64,000 bases of DNA from the NCBI RefSeq assembly GCF_900156465.1, contig NZ_LT707064.1, forward strand, positions 5,595,001 through 5,659,000, read 5' to 3'. Position 1 is the stretch's first letter, and every line of letters starts with the position of its first letter. The notes beneath the pieces are model-generated. The model was given only the letters and a program-made list of their open reading frames with translations, was not told the DNA's origin and made no database searches. Position numbers and translations under genes: made by a program. Source of the DNA: Pseudomonas sp. 7SR1. GTDB lineage: Bacteria > Pseudomonadota > Gammaproteobacteria > Pseudomonadales > Pseudomonadaceae. Shown piece after piece: positions 8,313 through 17,585 of the stretch.

Positions 8313-9728
8313 ATGAGTAACCAGATTCCGGTACATGACGTCACCCCGCCTGCCAAGGACGCGAACAAAACCGTCGACCTTTATGCCTCTCGGGAAAAGA
8401 TCTACACGCGTGCCTTCACCGGCCTGTTCCGCAACCTGCGGATGGTCGGCGGCGCATTACTGTTCCTGCTGTATTTCGGTACGGTCTGGCTGAACTGGGG
8501 TGGCCACCAGGCCGTCTGGTGGAACCTGCCGGAACGCAAGTTCTTCATCTTCGGCGCGACCTTCTGGCCCCAGGACTTCATCCTGCTGTCGGGACTGCTG
8601 ATCATCGCGGCCTTCGGCCTGTTCTTCATCACGGTCTATGCAGGGCGGATCTGGTGTGGCTATACCTGTCCGCAGAGCGTGTGGACCTGGATCTTCATGT
8701 GGTGTGAAAAAGTCACCGAAGGCGACCGCAACCAGCGCATCAAGCTGGACAAGGCGCCCATGAGCGCCAACAAATTCCTGCGCAAGTTCGCCAAGCACAG
8801 CCTGTGGCTGCTGATCGGCTTCGTCACCGGCATGACCTTCGTCGGCTACTTCACCCCCATTCGCGAACTGGTCTTCGAATTCTTCACCGGCCAGGCCGAC
8901 GGCTGGTCGTATTTCTGGGTCGGCTTCTTCACCCTCGCCACCTATGGCAACGCCGGTTGGCTGCGCGAGCAGGTGTGCATCTACATGTGCCCCTATGCCC
9001 GCTTCCAGAGCGTGATGTTCGACAAGGACACCCTGATCGTGTCCTACGATCCGCGTCGCGGCGAAAGCCGTGGCCCGCGCAAGAAAGGCATCGACTACAA
9101 GGCCCTTGGACTGGGGGACTGCATCGACTGCACCATGTGCGTCCAGGTCTGCCCCACCGGTATCGATATCCGCGACGGCCTGCAGATCGAGTGCATCGGC
9201 TGTGCCGCCTGCATCGACGCCTGCGACAACATCATGGACAAGATGGACTACCCCCGCGGCCTGATCAGCTACACCACCGAACACAACCTGTCGGGGCAGA
9301 AAACCCATAAACTGCGTCCGCGCCTGATCGGCTATGCCCTGGTCCTGCTGACCATGATCAGCCTGCTGGTAACCGCGTTCTTCATGCGTTCGCTGGTGGG
9401 CTTCGACGTCAGCAAGGACCGCGTGCTGTACCGCGAGAACGCCGAAGGCCGGATCGAAAACGTCTACAGCCTGAAAATCATGAACAAGGACCAGCGCGAT
9501 CACACCTATGTGCTGGAAGCCACCGGCCTGCCTGACCTCAAGCTTCAGGGCCGGCGGGAAATCAAGGTCGCGGCCGGCGACATCTTCAGCCAGCCGGTTG
9601 AACTGTCCAGCGCTCCGGATCAACTGCCGTCCAGCACCAATGAGGTGACTTTCATCCTCAAGGATGCCGATGACGACAGCGTTCATGTTGAAGCCAAGAG
9701 CCGGTTCATCGGCCCACAAACTCGTTGA
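8313..9728 (+). CDS. ccoG: Cbb3 oxidase accessory protein CcoG (FixG/RdxA)
   Basis: Polyferredoxin membrane protein, 471 residues, needed for cbb3 oxidase biogenesis, probably by reducing Cu(II) during copper delivery. It has several membrane helices, the NapH-like cysteine motif around WCGYTCPQSVW (about residue 112), and a ferredoxin domain with CIDCTMCVQVCP and CIGCAACIDACD near residues 270-310. The C-terminus is a periplasmic Ig-like domain typical of FixG. The start MSNQIPVHDVTPP was chosen from several in-frame ATGs because conserved sequence begins there. It heads the ccoGHI(S) assembly cluster. Confidence 0.95.
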   Translation: MSNQIPVHDVTPPAKDANKTVDLYASREKIYTRAFTGLFRNLRMVGGALLFLLYFGTVWLNWGGHQAVWWNLPERKFFIFGATFWPQDFILLSGLLIIAAFGLFFITVYAGRIWCGYTCPQSVWTWIFMWCEKVTEGDRNQRIKLDKAPMSANKFLRKFAKHSLWLLIGFVTGMTFVGYFTPIRELVFEFFTGQADGWSYFWVGFFTLATYGNAGWLREQVCIYMCPYARFQSVMFDKDTLIVSYDPRRGESRGPRKKGIDYKALGLGDCIDCTMCVQVCPTGIDIRDGLQIECIGCAACIDACDNIMDKMDYPRGLISYTTEHNLSGQKTHKLRPRLIGYALVLLTMISLLVTAFFMRSLVGFDVSKDRVLYRENAEGRIENVYSLKIMNKDQRDHTYVLEATGLPDLKLQGRREIKVAAGDIFSQPVELSSAPDQLPSSTNEVTFILKDADDDSVHVEAKSRFIGPQTR

Positions 9729-9738
9729 GAGAAATGAC

Positions 9739-10278
9739 ATGCCTGCAGCAACTGCCTCCAGCCCTTGGTACAAGCACCTCTGGCCCTGGATCATCATCGG
9801 CATCCTGACCTGCTCGGTGGTGCTGAGCCTGTCCATGGTGACCATCGCGGTGAACAACCCGGACAACCTGGTGAACGACAACTACTACGAAGCCGGCAAG
9901 GGCATCAACCGCTCCCTGGAGCGCGAGCTGCTGGGCCAGACCCTGCAGTTGCATGCCAATGTGCAGCTCGATGACGTCACCGGCGAAGTGAACCTGCGCC
10001 TGAGCGGCAACAGCCGGCCCCAGACCCTGGAACTGAGCCTGATTTCGCCGACCCAGCCGGAGAAGGACCGCAAGGTCGTCCTGACCCGCAACGACAGCGA
10101 GCCTGGGCGGTATGTCGGACAGTTGACAGACAAGATCGAAGGCCGGCGCTTCGTGGAACTGCTGGGCATGGAGAACGGCAAGACCTGGCGCCTGTTCGAA
10201 GAAGAACAGATCAACCATGACCAGGACGTCTTGCTCGGTGACGAGCCGCTGCAAGGCGCTGAAGACTTGCACAAATAA
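9739..10278 (+). CDS. ccoH: FixH family protein (CcoH)
   Basis: A 179-residue protein with one N-terminal membrane anchor (WPWIIIGILTCSVVLSLSMV) and a periplasmic domain containing the FixH signature NPDNLVNDNYYEAGKGINR. CcoH stabilises and helps assemble the cbb3 complex. It starts 10 bp after ccoG, so they are cotranscribed. The ATG giving MPAATASSPWYKHL was used; the upstream in-frame frame runs into ccoG. Confidence 0.93.
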   Translation: MPAATASSPWYKHLWPWIIIGILTCSVVLSLSMVTIAVNNPDNLVNDNYYEAGKGINRSLERELLGQTLQLHANVQLDDVTGEVNLRLSGNSRPQTLELSLISPTQPEKDRKVVLTRNDSEPGRYVGQLTDKIEGRRFVELLGMENGKTWRLFEEEQINHDQDVLLGDEPLQGAEDLHK

Positions 10279-10385
10279 GCCGCTTTTCCTGCGGCCAAGG
10301 AGTTGCTCCCATTGGGCCGCTAAGCGGCCCTGTGTTTGGTCCGGCGCCCCTTTCAGGCATATTGCGTTCTCTGACAACGGCGGCT

Positions 10386-10423
10386 CGTCGCCGAGCGGGA
10401 GCAAGCTCCCTCGCCACAAAAGG
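10386..10423 (+). repeat. Single REP element between ccoH and ccoI
   Basis: A GCGGGAGCAAGCTCCCTCGC palindrome followed by CACA, the common Pseudomonas REP type (reverse strand TGTGGCGAGGGAGC...). It lies in the 161-bp gap upstream of ccoI. Confidence 0.75.
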
Positions 10424-10439
10424 CTTTCATGCGACAACC

Positions 10440-12890
10440 ATGACCACTCCACAGCCCTGCTACCACTGCGCCCTGCCCGTGCCTCCCGGCAGTCGCTTTA
10501 CCACCGTTGTCCTGGGTGAAACCCGCGAGCTGTGCTGCCCGGGCTGCCAGGCGGTGGCCCAGGCCATCGTGGCAGGCGGCCTGGAGAGTTATTATCAGCA
10601 TCGCAGCGAGGCCTCGGCCAACCCCGAGACCCTGCCCACCCAGTTGACCGACGAACTGGCCCTGTATGACCGTCCCGATGTCCAGCAATCCTTTGTGCGC
10701 CACGAGGGCGAACTGGCGCAAGCCACCCTGCTGATGGAGGGCATCAGTTGCGCCGCCTGCGGCTGGCTGATCGAGAAACAGCTGCGCAGCCTCCCGGACG
10801 TGGCCGAGGCGCGCTTGAACCTCTCCAACCATCGCCTGCATGTACGCTGGGCCGACGCTCGCTTGCCCCTGAGCACGCTGCTCGCCGAATTGCGCCGCAT
10901 CGGCTACGCCGCCCACCCGTACCACGCCGACCAGGCCAGCGAACAGCTCGCTGCACAGAACCGCCTGGCCCTGCGTCAGCTCGGCGTGGCCGGATTGCTG
11001 TGGTTCCAGGCCATGATGGCGACCATGGCCACCTGGCCGGAATTCAACATCGACCTGAGCCCCGAGATGCACACCATCCTGCGCTGGGTCGCGCTGTTCC
11101 TCACCACCCCGATCGTGTTCTACAGCTGCGCGCCTTTCTTCAAGGGCGCGATGCGTGACCTGCGCACCCGCCACCTGACCATGGACGTTTCCGTGTCCCT
11201 GGCCATCGGCAGTGCCTATGTCGCCGGAATCTGGACTTCCATCACCGGTACGGGAGAACTGTATTTCGACGCCGTGGGCATGTTCGCCCTGTTCCTGCTG
11301 GCCGGCCGATACCTGGAGCGCCGGGCCCGGGAACGTACCGCCGCCGCCACCGCGCAACTGGTCAACCTGTTGCCCGCGTCGTGCCTGCGCCTGGAAGACA
11401 ACGGCCAGAGTGAACGCATCCTGCTCAGCGAGTTGCGCGTCGGCGACCGGGTACTGGTACAGCCCGGCGCGACCCTGCCGGCCGATGGCCGGATCCTCGA
11501 CGGCCAGTCCAGTGTCGACGAGTCGCTGCTGACCGGCGAATACCTGCCCCAGCCTCGCCAGGCGGGCGATGCAGTCACTGCCGGCACGCTCAACGTCGAA
11601 GGAGCGCTGACGGTCGAAGTACTGGCCCTGGGACAAGACACTCGGTTGTCGGCCATCGTGCGCCTGCTGGAACGAGCCCAGGCCGAAAAACCGCGCCTGG
11701 CGGAAATCGCCGACCGCGCCGCCCAGTGGTTCCTGCTGTTTTCCCTGATCGCCGTGGCCGCCATCGGCCTGTTGTGGTGGCAGCTGGATGCGTCCAGGGC
11801 ATTCTGGATCGTCCTGGCGATGCTGGTCGCCACTTGCCCTTGCGCATTGTCCCTGGCGACCCCCACCGCCCTCACGGCCGCCACCGGCTCCCTGCACAAG
11901 CTCGGGCTGCTGTTGACCCGCGGGCATGTGCTGGAGGGATTGAATCAGATCGATACGGTGATTTTCGACAAGACCGGCACCCTCACCGAAGGTCGCCTGG
12001 CCTTGCGTGCCATTCGTCCGCTGGCCGCCCTGGACAGCGACCAGTGCCTGGGCTTGGCCGCAGCCCTGGAAAACCGCTCCGAGCATCCCATCGCCCGCGC
12101 CTTCGGGCGTGCGCCCCTGGCCGCCGAGCAAGTGCAAAGCACCCCGGGGCTGGGCCTGGAGGGATGGGTGGCCGAACGACGCCTGCGCATCGGCCACCCC
12201 GGCTTCGTTTGTGAGTTGAGCGGCGCCACCGTTCCATCGATGCCAGACGAACCCGGTCAATGGCTGCTGCTGGGCGATACCGACGGGCCGCTGGCGTGGT
12301 TTGTCCTGGACGATCGGCTACGCGCCGATGCCCCGGCACTGCTGGCGGCCTGCAAGGCGCGCGGCTGGCGTACGCTGCTGCTGTCGGGCGACAGCTCGCC
12401 GATGGTGGCCGGCGTGGCGGCCGAACTGGGCATCGACGAGGCCCGGGGTGGCCTGCGCCCGGACGACAAACTGGCGGTGCTGCAGCAGTTGCACCAGCAG
12501 GGTCACAAGGTACTGATGCTCGGCGACGGCGTGAACGACGTGCCGGTGCTGGCGGCCGCGGACATCAGCGTCGCCATGGGCTCGGCCACCGACCTGGCCA
12601 AGACCAGCGCCGACGCGGTGCTCCTGTCCAACCGCCTCGACGCCCTGGTCCACGCCTTCGCCCTGGCCCGCCGCACCCGCCGGGTGATTATCGAGAACCT
12701 GGCGTGGGCCGCGCTGTACAATGGCCTCATGCTGCCGTTCGCCGCCCTCGGCTGGATCACACCGGTTTGGGCGGCGGTCGGTATGTCCATCAGTTCGTTG
12801 ACCGTGGTGTTGAATGCGCTGAGGCTGACTCGCCAGCCCCGGGCGCCCGTTTGCGCCACCACCCCCGACACCCGCCCGCTGCCGGCCTGA
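10440..12890 (+). CDS. ccoI: Copper-transporting P1B-type ATPase CcoI/FixI
   Basis: A heavy-metal ATPase of 816 residues that exports Cu(I) to the periplasm for CuB assembly in cbb3 oxidase (CtpA/FixI class). Visible features in order: an extra N-terminal cysteine cluster (CYHCA and CCPGCQ, residues 6-40), a heavy-metal-associated domain with GISCAACGW near residue 100, membrane helices, the TGEY actuator motif, the ion-binding CPC (ATCPCALS) in helix 6, the phosphorylation site DKTGTLTEG, and the hinge GDGVNDVPVLAAAD. The start MTTPQPCYHC is used. It follows ccoH after a REP-containing gap. Confidence 0.96.
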   Translation: MTTPQPCYHCALPVPPGSRFTTVVLGETRELCCPGCQAVAQAIVAGGLESYYQHRSEASANPETLPTQLTDELALYDRPDVQQSFVRHEGELAQATLLMEGISCAACGWLIEKQLRSLPDVAEARLNLSNHRLHVRWADARLPLSTLLAELRRIGYAAHPYHADQASEQLAAQNRLALRQLGVAGLLWFQAMMATMATWPEFNIDLSPEMHTILRWVALFLTTPIVFYSCAPFFKGAMRDLRTRHLTMDVSVSLAIGSAYVAGIWTSITGTGELYFDAVGMFALFLLAGRYLERRARERTAAATAQLVNLLPASCLRLEDNGQSERILLSELRVGDRVLVQPGATLPADGRILDGQSSVDESLLTGEYLPQPRQAGDAVTAGTLNVEGALTVEVLALGQDTRLSAIVRLLERAQAEKPRLAEIADRAAQWFLLFSLIAVAAIGLLWWQLDASRAFWIVLAMLVATCPCALSLATPTALTAATGSLHKLGLLLTRGHVLEGLNQIDTVIFDKTGTLTEGRLALRAIRPLAALDSDQCLGLAAALENRSEHPIARAFGRAPLAAEQVQSTPGLGLEGWVAERRLRIGHPGFVCELSGATVPSMPDEPGQWLLLGDTDGPLAWFVLDDRLRADAPALLAACKARGWRTLLLSGDSSPMVAGVAAELGIDEARGGLRPDDKLAVLQQLHQQGHKVLMLGDGVNDVPVLAAADISVAMGSATDLAKTSADAVLLSNRLDALVHAFALARRTRRVIIENLAWAALYNGLMLPFAALGWITPVWAAVGMSISSLTVVLNALRLTRQPRAPVCATTPDTRPLPA

Positions 12891-12915
12891 GCCGCGCGGG
12901 CATGGAGTTCCGACA

Positions 12916-13134
12916 ATGCCAGCTCTGTATGTGATGATCCCGGCGGCACTGCTGATCGTCGCCATCGCCGTCTACATCTTCTTCTGGGCCGTGGACAGCG
13001 GGCAGTACGACGACCTCGACGGCCCGGCCCACAGCATCCTGTTCGACGACCAGGACCCGAACCACAAGGCCGCGGTGGACGAGGCCGACGGTCAACCCCG
13101 CGAACCGGACGACAAGGCCCCTCCTCATGCTTGA
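12916..13134 (+). CDS. ccoS: Cbb3-type oxidase assembly protein CcoS
   Basis: A 72-residue single-span protein (MPALYVMIPAALLIVAIAVYIFF removed to its core: LLIVAIAVYIFFWAV) followed by the CcoS signature SGQYDDLDGPAHSILFDD. CcoS is required for cofactor (heme/copper) insertion into CcoN. It lies 25 bp after ccoI and overlaps the next gene by 8 bases. Confidence 0.95.
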   Translation: MPALYVMIPAALLIVAIAVYIFFWAVDSGQYDDLDGPAHSILFDDQDPNHKAAVDEADGQPREPDDKAPPHA

Positions 13135-13810
13135 GCTGGCGCTGCAACTGGTCTCGGCGGTCATTCTCGGCCTGTTGGGCGGTGGGCACTGCCTGGGTAT
13201 GTGCGGCGGCCTCATGGGCGCCCTGACCCTGGCGATTCCCAAGGAACAGCGCAGCCGGCGCTTGCGGCTGCTGCTGGCGTACAACCTGGGACGGATCCTG
13301 AGCTATGCCACCGCCGGACTGCTGATCGGCCTGGCCGGCTGGGCTGTCGCCAACAGCGCAGCGGCGATGATCCTGCGGGTCCTGGCCGGCTTGCTGCTGA
13401 TCGCCATGGGCCTGTACCTGGCGGGCTGGTGGAGCGGCCTGACCCGTATCGAAAGCGTCGGTCGCGGGCTGTGGCGGCTCATCCAGCCCGTCGCCAATCG
13501 CTTGCTCCCTGTTTCGAGCCTGCCTCGGGCCCTGCTGCTGGGCGCGTTATGGGGCTGGCTGCCGTGCGGCCTGGTCTACAGCACCCTGTTGTGGTCGGCG
13601 AGCCAGGGCAACGCGCTGGACAGCGCGCTCTTGATGCTTGCCTTCGGCCTCGGCACCTGGCCAGTACTGCTCGCCACGGGCCTGGCGGCAGAGCGCGTCA
13701 CGGCGCTGTTGCGCAAGCGCAGCGTGCGCGTGGCCGGCGGGCTGCTGGTGATGGTCTTCGGCCTCTGGACCCTGCCGGGGCCGCACCAGCATTGGCTCAT
13801 GGGGCACTGA
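13127..13810 (+). CDS. Sulfite exporter TauE/SafE-like membrane protein
   Basis: A polytopic membrane protein of 227 residues with about six helices. The GGGHCLGMCGG motif near residue 20 and LPCGLVYSTL near residue 148 are typical of the small 'sulfite exporter TauE/SafE' or UreH-like/CcdA-like group found after ccoS in Pseudomonas. The paired cysteines in membrane segments suggest metal handling or thiol redox chemistry; a role in copper supply to cbb3 oxidase is inferred from context only. It overlaps ccoS by 8 bp and is therefore cotranscribed and probably translationally coupled. Confidence 0.82.
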   Translation: MLELALQLVSAVILGLLGGGHCLGMCGGLMGALTLAIPKEQRSRRLRLLLAYNLGRILSYATAGLLIGLAGWAVANSAAAMILRVLAGLLLIAMGLYLAGWWSGLTRIESVGRGLWRLIQPVANRLLPVSSLPRALLLGALWGWLPCGLVYSTLLWSASQGNALDSALLMLAFGLGTWPVLLATGLAAERVTALLRKRSVRVAGGLLVMVFGLWTLPGPHQHWLMGH

Positions 13811-13878
13811 TCGGCAACCGTCATCCCTCGCAGGCTCGCTCGTACACTCACCACGCCCCTGCCCACAGTCGACGCCCG

Positions 13879-13892
13879 TTGATGCAAATCAA
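13879..13892 (+). promoter_or_regulatory. Perfect Anr box in front of hemN
   Basis: TTGAT-GCAA-ATCAA is a full match to the Anr/FNR consensus. A -10-like TAGACT at 13915-13920 places the transcription start near 13927, so the box centre (13885.5) falls at about -41.5, the classic activating position. This supports Anr-dependent induction of hemN at low oxygen. Confidence 0.9.
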
Positions 13893-13953
13893 GACGCTCC
13901 CCCGCTGGCATCCCTAGACTCGCCCCATGCCAGTTTATCCGGGGAACGCCCGC

Positions 13954-15336
13954 ATGCTCGACGCCATTCGTTGGGACCCAGACCTGATCCGCCGCTATGA
14001 CCTGGCGGGGCCTCGCTACACCTCGTACCCGACCGCGGCGCAATTCACCAGCCAGGTGGGGACCTTCGACCTGCTCCACGCCCTGCGCGAGAGCCGCAAG
14101 GCATTGCGGCCACTGTCGCTGTACGTGCACGTGCCGTTCTGCGCGAACATCTGCTACTACTGCGCCTGCAACAAAGTCATCACCAAGGACCGGGGCCGTG
14201 CCCACGCCTACCTGCAGCGCCTGGAACAGGAAATCCAGCTGATCGGTTGCCATCTGGACCCGACCCAGCGCGTGGAACAGTTGCACCTGGGCGGCGGCAC
14301 GCCAACGTTCCTCAGCCATGACGAGTTGCGCCAGTTGATGGCCAAGCTGCGCAAGCACCTGAATCTGCAGGATGACGATTCCGGCGACTACGGCATCGAG
14401 ATCGATCCACGGGAAGCCGACTGGTCCACCATGGGCCTGTTGCGGGAACTGGGATTCAACCGGGTCAGCATCGGCGTGCAGGACCTCGACCCTGCCGTGC
14501 AGCGGGCCGTCAATCGCCTGCAAAGCCTGGATGAAACCCGCGCCGTGATCGAGGCGGCCCGCACCTTGCAATTTCGCTCGATCAACATCGACCTGATCTA
14601 CGGCCTGCCCAAACAGACCCCGGAAAACTTTGCCCGCACCGTACAGGAGATCATCCAGCTGCAGCCCGATCGCCTGTCGGTGTTCAATTATGCCCATCTG
14701 CCGGAGCGCTTCATGCCCCAGCGGCGCATCGACAGCCAGGACCTGCCGAGCCCCGTGCAAAAGCTGGCCATGCTGCAAGGCACCATCGAACAGCTGACCG
14801 CCGCCGGTTACCGCTACATTGGCATGGACCACTTCGCCCTGCCCGACGACGACCTGGCGATCGCCCAGGAAGAGGCCACCCTGCAACGCAATTTCCAGGG
14901 CTACACCACCCATGGCCACTGCGACCTGATCGGCCTCGGCGTGTCGGCCATCAGCCAGATCGGCGACCTGTACTGCCAGAACAACAGCGATTTGAACCAG
15001 TACCAGAACACCCTGGCCGACGGCCAACTGGCGACCAGTCGCGGCCTGCTCTGCACCGCCGACGACCGCCTGCGGCGGGCGGTGATCCAGCAGTTGATCT
15101 GCCATTTCAACCTGGAATTCGCCGAGATCGAGCGAGCCTTCGACATCGATTTCGTCGAGTACTTCGCCTCGGTGTGGCCATCCCTGCAAGTCATGGCCGA
15201 CGATGGCCTGATCGAGCTCGACAGCGAACACATCAGGGTCCTGCCCGCCGGGCGCCTGCTGGTGCGCTCGGTGTGCATGGTGTTCGACGCCTATCTGGAG
15301 CAGCAAAATCGCCAGCGCTTCTCCCGCGTGATCTGA
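13954..15336 (+). CDS. hemN: Oxygen-independent coproporphyrinogen III oxidase
   Basis: A radical-SAM enzyme, 460 residues, that decarboxylates coproporphyrinogen III to protoporphyrinogen IX without oxygen, supplying heme for the cbb3 oxidases under low oxygen. The 4Fe-4S/SAM motif CANICYYCACNK is near residue 62, with the GGGTPTFL SAM-binding motif near residue 112. The start MLDAIRWDPDLIRRYDL gives the usual family length. An ATG nine codons upstream (13927) would fall right at the predicted transcription start and is therefore unlikely. The gene lies between the cbb3 assembly cluster and anr, as in other pseudomonads. Confidence 0.96.
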   Translation: MLDAIRWDPDLIRRYDLAGPRYTSYPTAAQFTSQVGTFDLLHALRESRKALRPLSLYVHVPFCANICYYCACNKVITKDRGRAHAYLQRLEQEIQLIGCHLDPTQRVEQLHLGGGTPTFLSHDELRQLMAKLRKHLNLQDDDSGDYGIEIDPREADWSTMGLLRELGFNRVSIGVQDLDPAVQRAVNRLQSLDETRAVIEAARTLQFRSINIDLIYGLPKQTPENFARTVQEIIQLQPDRLSVFNYAHLPERFMPQRRIDSQDLPSPVQKLAMLQGTIEQLTAAGYRYIGMDHFALPDDDLAIAQEEATLQRNFQGYTTHGHCDLIGLGVSAISQIGDLYCQNNSDLNQYQNTLADGQLATSRGLLCTADDRLRRAVIQQLICHFNLEFAEIERAFDIDFVEYFASVWPSLQVMADDGLIELDSEHIRVLPAGRLLVRSVCMVFDAYLEQQNRQRFSRVI

Positions 15337-15431
15337 GCGCGACAATTTGACGACGAAAGCGCACTGGCCGGGTTGCCTGAGCTGGGTTACCCTTACGGCT
15401 GATGTGTGTTTTTCCCACAAGGATTAAAGAA

Positions 15432-16166
15432 ATGTCCGAGCCCGTCAAATTGCGCGCACACAACCAGGCCCATTGCAAGGATTGCAGCCTGGCCCCTCTA
15501 TGCCTGCCACTTTCTCTGAATCTGGAGGACATGGACGCGCTGGACGAAATCGTCAAGCGGGGCCGCCCCTTGAAGAAAGGTGAGTTCCTGTTCCGCCAGG
15601 GCGACACGTTCGACTCCGTGTACGCCGTGCGATCGGGCGCCTTGAAGACGTTCAACCTCAGTGACAGCGGCGAGGAGCAGCTCACCGGTTTCCACCTGCC
15701 CAGCGAGCTGGTGGGCCTGTCAGGCATGGACACCGAAAGCCATCCGGTCTCGGCCCAGGCGCTGGAAACCACCTCGGTCTGCGAGATTCCGTTCGAACGC
15801 CTCGACGAACTGGCGCTGCAACTGCCACAGCTGCGTCGCCAACTGATGCGGGTGATGAGCCGCGAGATCCGCGACGATCAGCAAATGATGCTGCTGCTCT
15901 CGAAAAAGACCGCCGACGAGCGCATCGCCACCTTCCTGGTCAACCTCTCCGCGCGCTTCCGTGCCCGGGGCTTCTCCGCCAACCAGTTCCGCCTGAGCAT
16001 GTCGCGCAACGAAATCGGCAACTACCTGGGCCTGGCCGTGGAAACCGTGTCGCGGGTATTCACCCGCTTCCAGCAGAACGAACTGATCGCCGCCGAAGGC
16101 AAGGAAATCCACATCCTCGACCCGATCCAGCTCTGCGCCCTGGCCGGCGGCTCGATCGACGGCTGA
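15432..16166 (+). CDS. anr: Anaerobic transcriptional regulator Anr (FNR family)
   Basis: A 244-residue CRP/FNR regulator that senses oxygen through a 4Fe-4S cluster and activates micro-aerobic and anaerobic genes. The cluster ligands are visible near the N-terminus ([10 protein letters not shown]) with a fourth cysteine in [10 protein letters not shown] near residue 115. A cNMP-binding-like beta barrel is followed by the helix-turn-helix [23 protein letters not shown], whose E-T-V-SR residues read TTGAT half sites. The start [12 protein letters not shown] has an AAGGATT ribosome site; an in-frame ATG ten codons earlier lacks one. Likely targets in this window are the boxes before cco and hemN. 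Confidence 0.97.
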   Translation: MSEPVKLRAHNQAHCKDCSLAPLCLPLSLNLEDMDALDEIVKRGRPLKKGEFLFRQGDTFDSVYAVRSGALKTFNLSDSGEEQLTGFHLPSELVGLSGMDTESHPVSAQALETTSVCEIPFERLDELALQLPQLRRQLMRVMSREIRDDQQMMLLLSKKTADERIATFLVNLSARFRARGFSANQFRLSMSRNEIGNYLGLAVETVSRVFTRFQQNELIAAEGKEIHILDPIQLCALAGGSIDG

Positions 16167-16242
16167 TGAATGCGAGCGGCTGAGGGTTTCCCTCGGCCGC
16201 GCTATACTGCCGCGTTTGCAGCCTTGCCAGGACACCTCGACG

Positions 16243-16791
16243 ATGGTCTTCGACTCCTTCGACATCAAATCCCTGATCCGCCCCGTAATCGATTTCCCCA
16301 AGCCCGGCGTGATCTTTCGCGACATCACCCCACTGTTCCAGTCCCCCACCGCCCTGCGGCTGGTCATGGACAGCTTCGCCCACCGCTATGTCGAAGCCGA
16401 CTTCACCCACATCGGCGCGATGGATGCCCGGGGCTTCCTGATCGGCTCGATCCTGGCCTACCAGTTGAACAAGCCATTGGTGCTGTTTCGCAAGCAAGGC
16501 AAGCTGCCAGCCGATGTGCTGGCCGAGGGTTACCAGACCGAATACGGCGAAGCCTTCCTTGAAGTGCACGCCGACAGCCTGTGCGAGGGTGATTCGGTGG
16601 TGATGTTCGATGACCTGATCGCCACCGGCGGCACGCTGATCGCCGCCGCCAACCTGATCCGTCGCATGGGCGCCAAGGTCCATGAAGCCGCCGCGATCAT
16701 CGACCTGCCGGAACTGCTCGGTTCCCAGCGCCTGGAAGACATGGGCATTCCCACCTTCTGCCTGACGCAGTTCTCCCTCAGCGAAAAATAA
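16243..16791 (+). CDS. apt: Adenine phosphoribosyltransferase
   Basis: Purine salvage enzyme, 182 residues, that makes AMP from adenine and PRPP in the cytosol. The PRPP-binding motif [17 protein letters not shown] is near residue 120-136, and the [16 protein letters not shown] signature is near the N-terminus. The start [14 protein letters not shown] matches the family length; the ATG nine codons upstream (16216) extends it with non-conserved residues. The gene follows anr, an arrangement conserved in Pseudomonas. Confidence 0.96.
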   Translation: MVFDSFDIKSLIRPVIDFPKPGVIFRDITPLFQSPTALRLVMDSFAHRYVEADFTHIGAMDARGFLIGSILAYQLNKPLVLFRKQGKLPADVLAEGYQTEYGEAFLEVHADSLCEGDSVVMFDDLIATGGTLIAAANLIRRMGAKVHEAAAIIDLPELLGSQRLEDMGIPTFCLTQFSLSEK

Positions 16792-16810
16792 CGGGCAGGC
16801 AACCATCGAA

Positions 16811-16903
16811 CCTGTGGGAGCGAGCTTGCTCGCGATGGCGGTCTATCAGTCGCATGGAGGTTGGCTGATCCACCGCTATCGCGAGCAGGCTCGCTCCCAC
16901 AGG
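16811..16903. repeat. REPIN: inverted pair of REP elements
   Basis: Two copies of CCTGTGGGAGCGAGC...GCTCGCGAT in opposite orientation flank a short spacer, in the convergent gap between apt and recR. It may also act as a transcription barrier. Confidence 0.88.
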
Positions 16904-16916
16904 TACTGTGTAGCGG

Positions 16917-17519
16917 TTACAACGCGATCGGCTTGCGACCGGCAAACGAATGCGCCAGCGTCCCGCCGTCCACCAGCTCCAGCTCCCCACCCAGCGGCAC
17001 GCCATGGGCGATGCGTGAGGCGACCAGGCCTTTGTTGCTCAGCAGCTGGGCGATGTAGTGCGCGGTGGCTTCGCCCTCCACTGTCGGGTTGGTGGCCAGG
17101 ATCACTTCCTTGAAGGTGCCGGCCTCTTCGATGCGCGCCATCAGCTCAGGAATGCCGATGGCTTCCGGCCCCAGGCCGTCGAGGGGCGACAGATGTCCCT
17201 TGAGCACGAAATAACGCCCACGAAACCCGGTCTGCTCCACCGCGTACACGTCCATCGGCCCTTCCACGACGCACAACAGGCTGTCGTCCCGCCGCGGGTC
17301 GGCGCATTGGGGGCACAGGTCGTCCTCGGTGAGGGTCCGGCACTGGCGGCAATGCCCTACCCCTTCCATGGCCTGGCTCAAGGCCTGGGCCAGGCGTGAG
17401 CCGCCGCTGCGATCACGCTCGAGCAACTGCAACGCCATGCGCTGGGCCGTTTTCTGACCCACGCCCGGCAAGGTTCGCAGGGCATCGATCAGTTGGCGAA
17501 TCAAAGGGCTGAAGCTCAT
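16917..17519 (-). CDS. recR: Recombination mediator RecR
   Basis: A 200-residue protein of the RecFOR pathway that helps load RecA on gapped DNA. Visible features: the N-terminal helix-hairpin-helix ([13 protein letters not shown]), a four-cysteine zinc finger ([16 protein letters not shown], residues 56-71), and a Toprim domain ([13 protein letters not shown] and later [13 protein letters not shown]). The start [15 protein letters not shown] fits the family; an ATG six codons upstream is possible. It usually follows dnaX-ybaB directly, but here an oxidoreductase gene lies between ybaB and recR. Confidence 0.96.
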   Translation of the reverse strand: MSFSPLIRQLIDALRTLPGVGQKTAQRMALQLLERDRSGGSRLAQALSQAMEGVGHCRQCRTLTEDDLCPQCADPRRDDSLLCVVEGPMDVYAVEQTGFRGRYFVLKGHLSPLDGLGPEAIGIPELMARIEEAGTFKEVILATNPTVEGEATAHYIAQLLSNKGLVASRIAHGVPLGGELELVDGGTLAHSFAGRKPIAL

Positions 17520-17585
17520 TGAGGAAATATCCGACATGACAACGAGACGCGGTTTATACCCGCGCCTCCGATTAGCGTCAAATAC

